Assembly (NCBI RefSeq): GCF_025685685.1
Contig: NZ_JAGSYH010000004.1
Span: forward strand, 372,001 to 436,000
DNA: 64,000 bases
Reading direction: 5' to 3'
Origin: Acidicapsa dinghuensis
GTDB lineage: Bacteria > Acidobacteriota > Terriglobia > Terriglobales > Acidobacteriaceae
Part shown: positions 8,963 to 18,669 of the stretch, one piece after another
Position numbering within the stretch: position 1 is the first letter of the stretch
Layout of the letters: every line of letters begins with the position of its first letter
The notes under the pieces: generated by a model
The model's input: only the letters and a program-made list of their open reading frames with translations
The model's database searches: none
What the model was told of the DNA's origin: nothing
Made by a program: the position numbers and the translations under genes

Positions 8963-9412
8963 ATGAAAATCAATTTATTAAAATCGGTGCTTCTGTTGTC
9001 GGCGCTAAACCTAAGCGCCACCATCCTCGCCCAATCGCCTAAGCCTAAGTGTCCGGTCGCACTTGGCAGGGTAGAGGTCAGCTACCGGCATGATGGCGGA
9101 GAATCCAAGCCCCAACTGCAACTCAGTTTTCAAAATGAGAGCGGCAAGCCGGTCTCAAACGTAGTGTTTAAGCTTATGCTTCTCGATTCGGGCGGGTACC
9201 CACGTGAATATGCGCACGAGTTTATCTACAACGCTGTTCTAGAACCTGGCAAAACTAAAATAGGTACCTGGAAGCTCGATCCGGAATCGGTTGATATTCA
9301 TCGCACCGGCGCTTCCGCACTGGTGGAAAAATTAACATATTCGGACGACACCACGTGGGCCGACGATGGCTCTGAGTCGTGTTCGGTCACAATGGATTAT
9401 CATCCCCGATAG
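8963..9412 (+). CDS. Small secreted protein of unknown function
   Basis: I do not recognise the family. The start at 8963 gives MKINLLKSVLLLSALNLSATILAQ, a good Sec signal peptide with cleavage near AQ; in-frame GTG 8942 and ATG 8954 are alternatives, and no start has a clear ribosome site. The mature part (about 125 aa) looks like a beta-sandwich: QLQLSFQNESGKPVSNVVFKLMLLD resembles proteins with an immunoglobulin-like fold that handle structural or assembly roles. Two or three Cys (CPVAL near the start, SCSV near the end) could form one disulfide. It follows the WecG-STAS gene by about 140 bases in the same direction. Confidence 0.55.
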   Translation: MKINLLKSVLLLSALNLSATILAQSPKPKCPVALGRVEVSYRHDGGESKPQLQLSFQNESGKPVSNVVFKLMLLDSGGYPREYAHEFIYNAVLEPGKTKIGTWKLDPESVDIHRTGASALVEKLTYSDDTTWADDGSESCSVTMDYHPR

Positions 9413-9478
9413 GCTGCCACAGCCGTTGATCTATCCGCTTCTGACGGTACGAACTTTCCCAGCAAGCTCCAACTACCG

Positions 9479-11722
9479 CTACAAATTTGATAAAAAGAAA
9501 TCGGTGAGCCGTTCAAAAAGCACGCGTCGCGATTGCCTATCGTCAAAGAGACTCTTTCGATCAGCAAAAAGAAGAATGTCGACGTACTTGCCTTGGTCGA
9601 GCATTTCATCCTCAAGCTGCAGTGCGTTCTCGTTATGGACTTTTTCATCAAGTGTCGCCTGTGCGAGCAGAAGCTTGCCGCTTATATTCTTGGCGTTCTC
9701 CGTTGGCGATGACGCAAGCCAACCATCCTGATTGCGCGTTGGATCCTCGATGTATTTCTCCGTAAAAATTGCGTCGTACAGATGCCAGTCCGTAACTGCG
9801 GAGCCGGCAAAGGCCGCCTTGAATAACAATGGACGGTCGAGCATTCCGTGAATTGCAAGAAAACCGCCATAGCCCCATCCGCACAGGCCAATTCGCCCCT
9901 TGTCCACCCAGGGCTGCGCACTTAAATAGAGGAAGCCATCTCTTACATCGGCCATCTCTGCGCTCGAAAAGCGCAAATGAATCGGCTCTTCGAAAAGATG
10001 GCCGCGCCCGCCGGAGCCGCGGTTATCCAATGCATAGATGACGTATCCTTTCTGCGCCATGAGAGCAAGCCACATCACCTTATCTCCGCCCCATGCGTCA
10101 GCAGCAATTTGCTCTCCCGGGCCTCCCGCAACATAAAAGATCACTGGATATTTTCTTGAGGGATCAAAATTGGCGGGCTTCATCATCCACGCATTGAGCT
10201 CAACACCCATGTGAGTCTTTTGCGTAATAAACTCCATATTCTGCAAAGGCGCAGCGATATTGCTGTTGGGTTCGACTTCCGCGATCTGCCACTTCTCAGA
10301 GCCATCGGTACCGAGAGCCTGAATTCTCGGTGCCGACAAATGGCTTGACCAGGTATCAACAAAGAAGTCTCGCGCAGGAGACAGCATGGGCTCATGCGTC
10401 CCATGGTCATGGGTGATTCTCTCGAAACCCGTGCCGTCCAGCTTTACTCGATCCAGTTGCCGCTCACGCGAGCCTGACTCAGTCGACGTAAAGTAAACAA
10501 CGCCCTCTGTCTCATCGATACCTGCCACAGACGTGACTGCCCAATTTCCGTGGGTAAGTTGCGCAATCGGGTGTCCTGACACATCGTATAGATACAGATG
10601 GCGGTAATTATCGCGCTCGCTTAACCAGAGGAATCGCTTCGAATCACTCAAAAACCGCAGATCATTGGAGAGATTGATCCAATAGGCATCCGTCTCGGCC
10701 ACAATGGTTCGAGCTTGGCCTGTACGCGGGTTTGCCAGCAGCAGTTCCAGCTTCTTCTGGTCCCGGCTCAATCGCTCTATCGCCAGTTGCTTCCCATCCG
10801 GCAACCATTGAACCCTCGCCAGGTAACTGGCATCGCCGGTACCCAGTTCTATCGGCACTCGTTTTCCCGTTGCGATTGACTGAACAATGAGCCTCACAGA
10901 TGGAATAGCGCCACCAGGCTTCGGATATGGAATTGACCCTTCTTCACCAGAAGAAGGTCGCAACACGTACTTCGCAACCTTGGAATCGTCGGTTTCGAGC
11001 CACGCAATCGATCTCGAATCCGGAGACCACCAGTAAGCGGAACTCAATCCCAACTCGTTGCGATAGGACCAATCGGGTTCGCCCTTCAAATGATCCTCAG
11101 TACCCTCACCTGCTGGATTCGATTCCCTTCGCGTCGTCGTATCCACGAATTGAATGGCATGATCGCGAATGAAGCTGACGGTATGTCCATCCGGGCTGAG
11201 TTGCGAATCACTGATGAAGGACTCACCCGTGACCAGAACAGTGGCCTTATGGGTTGGCAAATCAAACCAAACGATAGAAAAGTGCGAGGTCAAAATGAGA
11301 GCATCGCCAGATTTCGACCATAAGAGGCTTTGGAGTTGCCCTCGCAAGGCAATTTCTTCCTCTTCTACAAATGGTCCGGTCTTAATTTCGCTCCGGAAGC
11401 CAGTCCTCACCTCATCGTCCGTCACGAGCACGGATTTTTCGCCGTTTGCGGCAAGATAGGAATCCACTTCCGCGCCTAGTTCGGGCCGTTGCCCCTTTAC
11501 GCGGCTTCGAACTCTCCGTATACATGCCAGAACTTTCCCATCCGGTCGCCAAACGAACGCGTGCGGCAAAGCGTTTATCTGTTCCCGCTCCTCGGCCACC
11601 GCAGGAATGGTGATCACGTTGGGTGTCGACTGTGCATACATCGAGAAAGCCAGCGGCGCAAGCGGGAATACTGCACAGCTCCAAATCAAGCCTCGCAGGA
11701 ATTGTTTACAGATGTTCATCAA
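9479..11722 (-). CDS. DPP-IV-like S9 family protein, probably a catalytically dead pseudopeptidase
   Basis: Secreted protein of 747 aa with a signal peptide (about residues 1-30), a DPP-IV-type beta-propeller (about 40-490) and an alpha/beta-hydrolase domain (about 500-747). The fold landmarks are conserved: VIFYVAGGPGEQ, YVIYALDNRGSGGRG, SAQPWVDKGRIGLCGWGYGGF and FTEKYIEDP. The nucleophile elbow, normally GWSYGG, reads GWGYGG: Gly617, codon GGC at 9872-9874. The Asp of the triad is present (Asp692, TLDEKVH), but the His position is Lys723 in FADRKSLF. So two of three catalytic residues are missing. It is otherwise a full-length, undisrupted frame, which suggests retained function such as peptide or glycan binding. 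It converges with the small secreted gene. Confidence 0.88.
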   Translation of the reverse strand: MMNICKQFLRGLIWSCAVFPLAPLAFSMYAQSTPNVITIPAVAEEREQINALPHAFVWRPDGKVLACIRRVRSRVKGQRPELGAEVDSYLAANGEKSVLVTDDEVRTGFRSEIKTGPFVEEEEIALRGQLQSLLWSKSGDALILTSHFSIVWFDLPTHKATVLVTGESFISDSQLSPDGHTVSFIRDHAIQFVDTTTRRESNPAGEGTEDHLKGEPDWSYRNELGLSSAYWWSPDSRSIAWLETDDSKVAKYVLRPSSGEEGSIPYPKPGGAIPSVRLIVQSIATGKRVPIELGTGDASYLARVQWLPDGKQLAIERLSRDQKKLELLLANPRTGQARTIVAETDAYWINLSNDLRFLSDSKRFLWLSERDNYRHLYLYDVSGHPIAQLTHGNWAVTSVAGIDETEGVVYFTSTESGSRERQLDRVKLDGTGFERITHDHGTHEPMLSPARDFFVDTWSSHLSAPRIQALGTDGSEKWQIAEVEPNSNIAAPLQNMEFITQKTHMGVELNAWMMKPANFDPSRKYPVIFYVAGGPGEQIAADAWGGDKVMWLALMAQKGYVIYALDNRGSGGRGHLFEEPIHLRFSSAEMADVRDGFLYLSAQPWVDKGRIGLCGWGYGGFLAIHGMLDRPLLFKAAFAGSAVTDWHLYDAIFTEKYIEDPTRNQDGWLASSPTENAKNISGKLLLAQATLDEKVHNENALQLEDEMLDQGKYVDILLFADRKSLFDDRQSRRVLFERLTDFFLSNL

Positions 11723-12316
11723 GGAATGTCACCGCTCTGGTCAACGAGATCATATGCTGCACTTTTATAGTGAACCGGTGCATGGAGCTTCTCGTGATTC
11801 GTACGAAAAGCCCGTTACATCGAACACAACCCCACTATAGTGTTGTAGAAAAGCACAAGGGCACTCCCAAATTGTCACCATCGGTTGTTACGAACGGGCG
11901 ATGTGCGAGATTGCATCGCCAGTTTACCTTATCGGAAGATAGCGCCATTCTCTCGTTCAGCATGCAGGACCTGGTGTGAGAACGTCGGCGGATGCGTAGT
12001 TCGAACCGGTGGAGTTCAGTCTCATATTTGTTCGTCTTCACCGAATCTTCGAATGTCGTTTCCGCCCCGGGGTTCATTCCGTGAGCATGGCAAGCGGTAA
12101 CTGGGTTCTGCGGTAAACTCTGGGACTCTCCGGTCTGATTCTGTGCCTTGACCGGGCCGTAAATAGATTTTTGCGCTCTATCACGGCTTTATAGACATGA
12201 ACAGGACGTAATTGCAGCACTGCCGCTGGGATGCTGATTTTCTGCCGCAATATGACATGGCCAGCGACTGGGGAACTATGACGAAATTGGCAAGTAACCT
12301 TCGAGGAAGATCAAGA
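11723..12316. other. Divergent intergenic region upstream of the first giant gene
   Basis: No supported gene. It lies between the leftward S9-like gene and the rightward giant gene, so both promoters should be here. No -35/-10 pair with good spacing was convincing. An AT-rich stretch around 12155-12200 (containing TTGACC and TTATAGA) is the most promoter-like part for the giant gene. Confidence 0.35.
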
Positions 12317-15300
12317 ATGCGAAACAGGTTTGTCTTTGCAGCAATTTTGGCGTGGATGGGATTTGCGGTTGCAAACGCCCAAGTAAACGTAACCACTTGG
12401 CGTTACGACAACGGCCGTACGGGGCAAAACCTGAATGAAACCATTCTTAACCCCAGTGATGTAAACACAAGCCAGTTTGGTCTGCTTTTTTCTCATGCAG
12501 TAGACGGGTATGTCTATGCGGAACCGCTGTATCTTGCAAACGTCAGCATCGGCGGACAGACTCATAACGTCGTTTACGTTGCGACAGAAAACGACAGTGT
12601 TTACGCATTCGATGCAGACACAAATGGCGGCGCGAATGCGAATCCGCTATGGTTTGCTTCGATGCTTTCGGCTGCGCACGGTGCTGCTGCAGGAGCCACT
12701 ACGATTTCCTCAAACACGGTCGGCACCGACATCATCCCTCAAGTCGGCATCACCGGTACTCCGGTGATAGATCCGACAAGCGGAACTCTTTATGTAGTAA
12801 GCGCGACAGCTGAGGGTAGCGGCTATGTTCAGCGTCTACATGCGCTTGATGTCACGACTGGCGCGGAGAAATTCGGTGGCCCGGTTGTGATCACCGCAAC
12901 TGTTTCAGGAACCGGCAATGGCAGCTCAGGTGGATCACTCACGTTTGACAATCTCTGGCAGAATCAGCGGCCTGGCCTTTTGCTGCAAAATGGAATTGTT
13001 TATATCGGTTTCGCATCCCACGGAGACAACGGGCCCTGGCACGGATGGATCTTTGGCTATAACGCCGCGACGCTGCAACAAACCGGCGTCTTTTGCACCT
13101 CGCCCAACGGTGTAGGCGCTGGCGTGTGGATGGCCGGCGGGGGCCTGGCGGCCGAAATTAACGATCCTGTAAATCATCCTTATGGCCGGATGTTCATTCC
13201 AACCGGTAACGGCGACTACACCGCAACGAAGCCGTATTCGTCTTCGATGGATTACGGCGACAGCGTTCTGAATCTTGATCTCACCAACGGCGTTCCTACT
13301 GTAACGGATGAGTTCACTCCTTACAATCAGGCGAACATGGACGCCTATGACGAAGATCTGGCTTCTGGCGGCATCATGCTTGCTCCGACCCAAACCACCG
13401 GCAGCTATCCCAACCTTCTGGTGCAGACGGGCAAAACCGGCACGGTCTACCTGCTCAACCGGGAGAATCTGGGAGGCTACAACACGGCCGGCGATCAGGT
13501 TGTCCAGGAAATGAATTACACAGTCGGCGTAAACGGAGCCTGGAGCTCGGCCGCTTACTGGAACGGCACAGTGTATTACTGGGGCACCAATGACACACTA
13601 AAGGCCTTTCCGTTGGTCAAGGGCCAATTGACCGGACCTACCGCTGTATCGAGTGAAACCTACGGATACCCCGGAGCCAATCCAGTCGTCTCTGCAAACG
13701 GCACCACGCAGGGTATTGTGTGGTCACTCGAAACAGACGCTTACAACACCAGTGGACCAGCGGTGCTCCAGGCTCACAGTGCCAGCAATGCAGCGACAAC
13801 GCTCTACTCAAGCGCCACCAACTCCACTCGAGATAACCCAGGCAATGCCGTAAAATTTGCGGTTCCGACCGTGGTGAATGGCAAAGTTTATGTCGGCACA
13901 CAAACTCAAATCAGCACTTACGGGTTGCTCAACGGAGCTTCGCTTACAGCGACACCTGTCTTGAGTCCTGGAACAGAGTCTTTCTCGGGAACATTGAGTG
14001 TAAGCATTACCGATTCGACTCCCGGAGCAACCATCTATTACACGACCAACGGGGCGACTCCAACTACGTCATCCACGGTCTATACAGGACCTATTTCTAT
14101 CTCTGCGACAACCACAATCGAAGCTATAGCCAGCGCCAGTGGGTATCTGCAGAGCGAACCGGTTTCAGCTACCTACACAAATGCCGCTCAGGTCAGCGCA
14201 CCGACGTTCAGCCCCGCTGCAGGCAGCTATACGCCGCCCATCTCTGTTACGCTGAGCGACTTCACGACTGGAGCAACCATTTACTACACCACGGACGGAT
14301 CTACTCCAACCACATCGTCCACCAAATACACAGGCGCGTTCACGCTCAGCTCCACAACCACCGTGAATGCGATCGCCGTCGCATCAGGCTACACAACCAG
14401 CAATGTTTCCAGCGCAACCTATACGCTCGTAACAGGCCAGACCGGCATCAACTTCCCAACAGGTTTCGCGAGCACAGCTGGCATCGTCGATCTGAATGGA
14501 AGTACTCAACTGAACGACTCTCGCCTGCAGTTGACGAGCGGCGCCCAGGGACAGGCTGGTTCTGCATGGTACTACCAGCCCGTTAACGTTCAATCCTTTA
14601 CTACAAATTTCCACTTCCAGCTCTCAAACCCTGCAGGCGACGGCATTACTTTCACGATCCAGAACAATAACATCTATTCTCTTGGCTACAGCGGAGCTGG
14701 ACTCGGATATCAATCCATCCCAAACAGCGTTGCTATCAAATTTGACCTGTACAACAATGCGGGAGAAGGCAACGATTCGACCGGCTTATATACAGATGGC
14801 GCAAGCCCGACCGTTCCTGCGATCGACCTCACCAATACCGGCATCGATCTGCATAGTGACGACACCATTGAGGTGACACTCTCGTACAACGGAACCATCC
14901 TCTCGATGTATCTCGACGATATGGTTACCGGAGCCTCCTATTCGACCAGTTGGACGGTAAACATACCGTCAATCGTTGGCGGAAATACTGCCTATGTCGG
15001 CTTCACAGGCGGCACGGGTGGCCTGGTATCCAGTCAAAAGATCTTGTCCTGGAGCTACAACACAGGCGATACCTCGCTTCCTCTCACAACGTCTCCGTTG
15101 TTCAGCCCTCCAGCCGGCAACTATAGCACCGCGCAGACAGTTTCGATGTCAACCTCATCGAGCGGAGCTACTATCTACTACACGACCAATGGTTCCACGC
15201 CTACGACCTCTTCGACTGTTTATTCGTCGCCAATTACGGTCAACGGCCAGGAGACTGTGGAAGCGATTGCCGTGGCTCCAGGCTATTCAGCAAGTGCTCC

Positions 15301-18300
15301 CAACGTCGCCGCCTACAGTGTCGCTCCTGTACTCCCGGCGCCAACCCTTTCACCTACACCAGGAACCTACACAGCCGCACAGACAGTAACAATCTCCGAC
15401 TCAACCGCAGGCGCGTCGTTCTACTACACGACAGACGGAACTACACCGACAACGGCTTCAACGCTGTATACCGGCCCGATCACAATTTCCGCGAGCACAA
15501 CACTGGAAGCAATTGCAGCGGAATCCGGCTACAACAACAGCCCGGTGACGAGCGGTAGTTATGTTATCGCCGCCGTTCTGCCCACACCAACATTCTCACC
15601 GGCAGGCGGAAGTTACAGCAGTTCCCAGTCAGTAACCATTGCAGACGCGACTGCTGGAACGATTATTTACTACACAACAAACGGAACCACGCCTACCACA
15701 TCTTCCAGTGTTTACTCGGCGCCCATCACCGTCAGTTCCAACGAAACGCTAGAAGCGATTGCTGTGGAGTCCGGCTATACCACCAGCGCGGTGGCCACAG
15801 CCAGCTATACAATCGGTTCCGGCCAGACGACCTATATCAATTATCCAAGCGGCGGTTTCACCGCTCAGCAACTCTCGTTGAACTATGGTGCCGCAGTCAA
15901 TAGCGGAGTGCTGAACGTGACAGATGGGGGCACCAACGAAAATCGTTCTGCCTGGTTTACAAACCTTGTTCCAGTTCAGAGCTTTATCACCGACTTCACC
16001 TTCCAGCAAACCAACGCGACTGCCGACGGCATGACGTTCGCCATCCAGGGCAATAACATCTGGTCTCTCGGGTATTCCGGAGGAGGATTGGGATACCAAG
16101 GTATTCCTAACAGTGTCGCGGTCAAATTTGATCTCTACAGCAATGCGGGCGAGGGCCCCGATTCCACTGGGCTCTACACCGATGGCGCTTCTCCAACGGT
16201 ACCTGCCATTGATCTAAGCTCAACTGGCATTAACTTCCATAGTGGCGACATTATGCACGCCCATATCGTCTACGATGGAACAAATCTCGCTCTCACTATT
16301 ACGGATACCGTGACCAACGCCACCGTAACCGAGGTCTTCCCGGTCAATATTCCGAGCTTGGTGGGAAGCAACGCGGCCTATGTTGGCTTCACCGGCGGAA
16401 CAGGCGGTTCCTCAGCTACGCAAAATGTTCTTTCATGGAGTTTCGTCAGCCCGGCCGGCAGCTTTGCCGCAGCGCCTGTATTCAGCGTCGCAGGTGGAAC
16501 GTATACCTCGGCACAAACCGTCTCCATCAGCGACACAACGAGTGGAGCAACGATCTACTACACCACCAACGGAACCGCGCCAACCACGTCGTCCTCGGTC
16601 TACTCAAGCCCCATCACTGTAAGTTCAAGTGAAACGCTGCAAGCCATGGCGGCAGCATCTGGCGACCAGAACAGCCCCGTCACTTCGGCAAGCTACACGA
16701 TCGCTCCTGCACTGCCCGCTCCAACATTCTCGGTCGCCGCGGGCACCTATACCTCGGCTCAATCAGTCTCCATCAGCGACGCGACGAGCGGAGCCACCAT
16801 CTACTACACCACTAACGGAACTACACCAACCACTTCCTCCGCCGTATACTCCGGGGCTATCACGGTGAGCGCTTCAGAAACCCTTGAAGCTATCGCTGTC
16901 GAATCCGGCTATACCAATAGCACCGTTGCCATTGCGGCGTATACCATTACTCCAACTTTGCCGACGCCAACATTCTCGGTTGCCGCAGGCACCTATACCT
17001 CGGCTCAGTCGGTCACCATCAGCGACGCAACCAGCGGAACCACCATCTACTACACCACCAACGGAACCACGCCGACCACGTCGTCTAGCGTATACTCCGC
17101 AGCCATCACAGTCAGCGCTTCAGAAACACTCGAAGCCATCGCCGTGAAGTCCGGGTATACAAACAGCGCCGTCGCCTCGGCTGCGTACACAATCACACCG
17201 ACGCTGCCCACACCAACCTTCTCGCCTGCGGCAGGAACCTACACCGCGGCACAGACAGTCACGATCAGCGACGCAACCAGCGGAACTACCATCTACTACA
17301 CCACCAACGGAACTACGCCAACCACGTCGTCTAGCGTGTACTCCGCAGCCATAACGGTAAGCGCTTCAGAGACACTCGAAGCTATCGCCGTGAAGTCCGG
17401 ATACACAAACAGCGCTGTCGCCACTGCGGCGTACACCATAAATACAACCTTGCCGACGCCCACTTTCTCGGTTGCCGCAGGCACCTATACCTCGGCCCAA
17501 TCGGTCACCATCAGCGACGCAACCAGCGGAATCACCATCTACTACACCACCAACGGAACTACACCGACCACGTCATCTACTGTCTACTCCGCACCCATCA
17601 CGGTCAGCGCTTCAGAAACACTCGAAGCCATCGCCGTGAAGTCTGGATACACAAACAGTGTTGTCGCCTCTGCGGCGTACACCATAAATACAACCTTACC
17701 GACGCCCACTTTCTCGGTTGCCGCAGGCACCTATACCTCGGCTCAGTCGGTCACCATTAGCGACGCAACCGCGGGAACCACCATCTACTACACAACCAAC
17801 GGAACCACGCCGACCACGTCGTCCACCGTCTACTCCGCAGCCATCACGGTCAGCGCGTCGGAGACTCTCGAGGCTATCGCGGTGAAGTCCGGATACACAA
17901 ACAGTGCCGTTGCGATTGCCGCATACACAATCTCTTCCGGCAGCACTTCCTACATCAACTATGCAAGCGGTGGGTTTAATTCAAGCTTGCTGTCGTTCAA
18001 CTATGGCGCCACCGTCACCAATGGCTTGTTGCAACTGACTGATGGCGGATCAAATGAAAACCGCACTGCATGGTTCAACACACCAGTTCCCGTGCAAAGC
18101 TTCACGACCGATTTCACCTTCCAGCAGCTGAACGCCACTGCAGACGGCATGACGTTCACAATCCAAGGCAACAATGTATGGGCCCTTGGATATTCCGGCA
18201 GTGGCCTCGGCTATCAAGGCATTTCCAATAGCGTCGCCGTCAAGTTCGACCTTTATAACAACGCCGGTGAGGGTAACGATTCTACTGGACTCTACACAGG

Positions 18301-18574
18301 CGGAGCTTCGCCAACGGTTCCCTCCACAGATCTCAGCTCAACGGGCGTTAATCTCCATAGCGAAGACATTATGCACGCGCACATCACCTACAACGGCACA
18401 AACCTCACACTGGTGTTGACAGACACAGTAACGAACGCTTCGGTAACGGAGGTCTATCCGGTGAACATCCCATCTGCTGTAGGTGGCAACACAGCCTATG
18501 TCGGATTCACTGGAGGCACTGGTGGACTCTCGGCGACACAGAATGTTCTTACCTGGAGCTACACCGCCCCGTAG
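12317..18574 (+). CDS. Giant secreted protein: PQQ-like beta-propeller, 11 chitobiase-C-type repeats, 3 L-type lectin domains
   Basis: Protein of 2085 aa. The start at 12317 is chosen because GAGGAAGA lies just upstream and MRNRFVFAAILAWMGFAVANAQ forms a signal peptide; an in-frame ATG at 12212 has neither. About 12390-13940 is a PQQ/quinoprotein-like beta-propeller (blades such as NVVYVATENDSVYAFDAD, GTLYVVSATAEG, NGKVYVGTQTQIS). It is followed by modules of ~82 aa with the core ATIYYTTNGTTPTTSS (chitobiase/beta-hexosaminidase C-terminal family, CHB_HEX_C-like) and L-type lectin-like beta-sandwiches with DGMTFAIQ, GGGLGYQGI and VAVKFDLY. Order: 2 repeats, lectin (~14437-15065), 3 repeats, lectin (~15828-16445), 6 repeats, lectin (~17940-18571). 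There is no anchor or enzyme motif in the tail. It is probably an extracellular carbohydrate-binding or adhesive protein; the role is inferred. Confidence 0.85.
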   Translation: MRNRFVFAAILAWMGFAVANAQVNVTTWRYDNGRTGQNLNETILNPSDVNTSQFGLLFSHAVDGYVYAEPLYLANVSIGGQTHNVVYVATENDSVYAFDADTNGGANANPLWFASMLSAAHGAAAGATTISSNTVGTDIIPQVGITGTPVIDPTSGTLYVVSATAEGSGYVQRLHALDVTTGAEKFGGPVVITATVSGTGNGSSGGSLTFDNLWQNQRPGLLLQNGIVYIGFASHGDNGPWHGWIFGYNAATLQQTGVFCTSPNGVGAGVWMAGGGLAAEINDPVNHPYGRMFIPTGNGDYTATKPYSSSMDYGDSVLNLDLTNGVPTVTDEFTPYNQANMDAYDEDLASGGIMLAPTQTTGSYPNLLVQTGKTGTVYLLNRENLGGYNTAGDQVVQEMNYTVGVNGAWSSAAYWNGTVYYWGTNDTLKAFPLVKGQLTGPTAVSSETYGYPGANPVVSANGTTQGIVWSLETDAYNTSGPAVLQAHSASNAATTLYSSATNSTRDNPGNAVKFAVPTVVNGKVYVGTQTQISTYGLLNGASLTATPVLSPGTESFSGTLSVSITDSTPGATIYYTTNGATPTTSSTVYTGPISISATTTIEAIASASGYLQSEPVSATYTNAAQVSAPTFSPAAGSYTPPISVTLSDFTTGATIYYTTDGSTPTTSSTKYTGAFTLSSTTTVNAIAVASGYTTSNVSSATYTLVTGQTGINFPTGFASTAGIVDLNGSTQLNDSRLQLTSGAQGQAGSAWYYQPVNVQSFTTNFHFQLSNPAGDGITFTIQNNNIYSLGYSGAGLGYQSIPNSVAIKFDLYNNAGEGNDSTGLYTDGASPTVPAIDLTNTGIDLHSDDTIEVTLSYNGTILSMYLDDMVTGASYSTSWTVNIPSIVGGNTAYVGFTGGTGGLVSSQKILSWSYNTGDTSLPLTTSPLFSPPAGNYSTAQTVSMSTSSSGATIYYTTNGSTPTTSSTVYSSPITVNGQETVEAIAVAPGYSASAPNVAAYSVAPVLPAPTLSPTPGTYTAAQTVTISDSTAGASFYYTTDGTTPTTASTLYTGPITISASTTLEAIAAESGYNNSPVTSGSYVIAAVLPTPTFSPAGGSYSSSQSVTIADATAGTIIYYTTNGTTPTTSSSVYSAPITVSSNETLEAIAVESGYTTSAVATASYTIGSGQTTYINYPSGGFTAQQLSLNYGAAVNSGVLNVTDGGTNENRSAWFTNLVPVQSFITDFTFQQTNATADGMTFAIQGNNIWSLGYSGGGLGYQGIPNSVAVKFDLYSNAGEGPDSTGLYTDGASPTVPAIDLSSTGINFHSGDIMHAHIVYDGTNLALTITDTVTNATVTEVFPVNIPSLVGSNAAYVGFTGGTGGSSATQNVLSWSFVSPAGSFAAAPVFSVAGGTYTSAQTVSISDTTSGATIYYTTNGTAPTTSSSVYSSPITVSSSETLQAMAAASGDQNSPVTSASYTIAPALPAPTFSVAAGTYTSAQSVSISDATSGATIYYTTNGTTPTTSSAVYSGAITVSASETLEAIAVESGYTNSTVAIAAYTITPTLPTPTFSVAAGTYTSAQSVTISDATSGTTIYYTTNGTTPTTSSSVYSAAITVSASETLEAIAVKSGYTNSAVASAAYTITPTLPTPTFSPAAGTYTAAQTVTISDATSGTTIYYTTNGTTPTTSSSVYSAAITVSASETLEAIAVKSGYTNSAVATAAYTINTTLPTPTFSVAAGTYTSAQSVTISDATSGITIYYTTNGTTPTTSSTVYSAPITVSASETLEAIAVKSGYTNSVVASAAYTINTTLPTPTFSVAAGTYTSAQSVTISDATAGTTIYYTTNGTTPTTSSTVYSAAITVSASETLEAIAVKSGYTNSAVAIAAYTISSGSTSYINYASGGFNSSLLSFNYGATVTNGLLQLTDGGSNENRTAWFNTPVPVQSFTTDFTFQQLNATADGMTFTIQGNNVWALGYSGSGLGYQGISNSVAVKFDLYNNAGEGNDSTGLYTGGASPTVPSTDLSSTGVNLHSEDIMHAHITYNGTNLTLVLTDTVTNASVTEVYPVNIPSAVGGNTAYVGFTGGTGGLSATQNVLTWSYTAP
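16715..17944 (+). repeat. Five near-identical tandem repeats of 246 bases inside the giant gene
   Basis: Repeats 7-11 of the chitobiase-C-type module follow at an exact 246-base (82-codon) period, beginning near 16715, 16961, 17207, 17453 and 17699. They differ by few codons, many of them synonymous, whereas repeats 1-6 are clearly diverged. This points to recent tandem amplification or ongoing homogenisation, and the copy number may vary between strains. Confidence 0.85.
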
Positions 18575-18599
18575 GATACGATTCAACATCCTTTGCTCC

Positions 18600-18643
18600 A
18601 AAATGAAAGGCTGCTCTCTATTGTCAGAGCAGCCTTTCATTTT
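18600..18643. terminator. Bidirectional hairpin terminator
   Basis: Perfect 18-bp stem (18600-18617 pairs with 18626-18643) with an 8-base loop. The outer ends are AAAAT and ATTTT, so it can serve both the giant gene on the plus strand and the glycosyltransferase on the minus strand, whose stops face each other here. Confidence 0.85.
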
Positions 18644-18669
18644 CTGAGGGCGCACAGTGAACAGACGTC

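Noticed and set aside
13945..17944. Regular repeats that could suggest a CRISPR array or satellite DNA
   Set aside because: The period is about 246 bases, the copies are in frame in one coding region and encode the same protein module; there are no short repeats with unique spacers.
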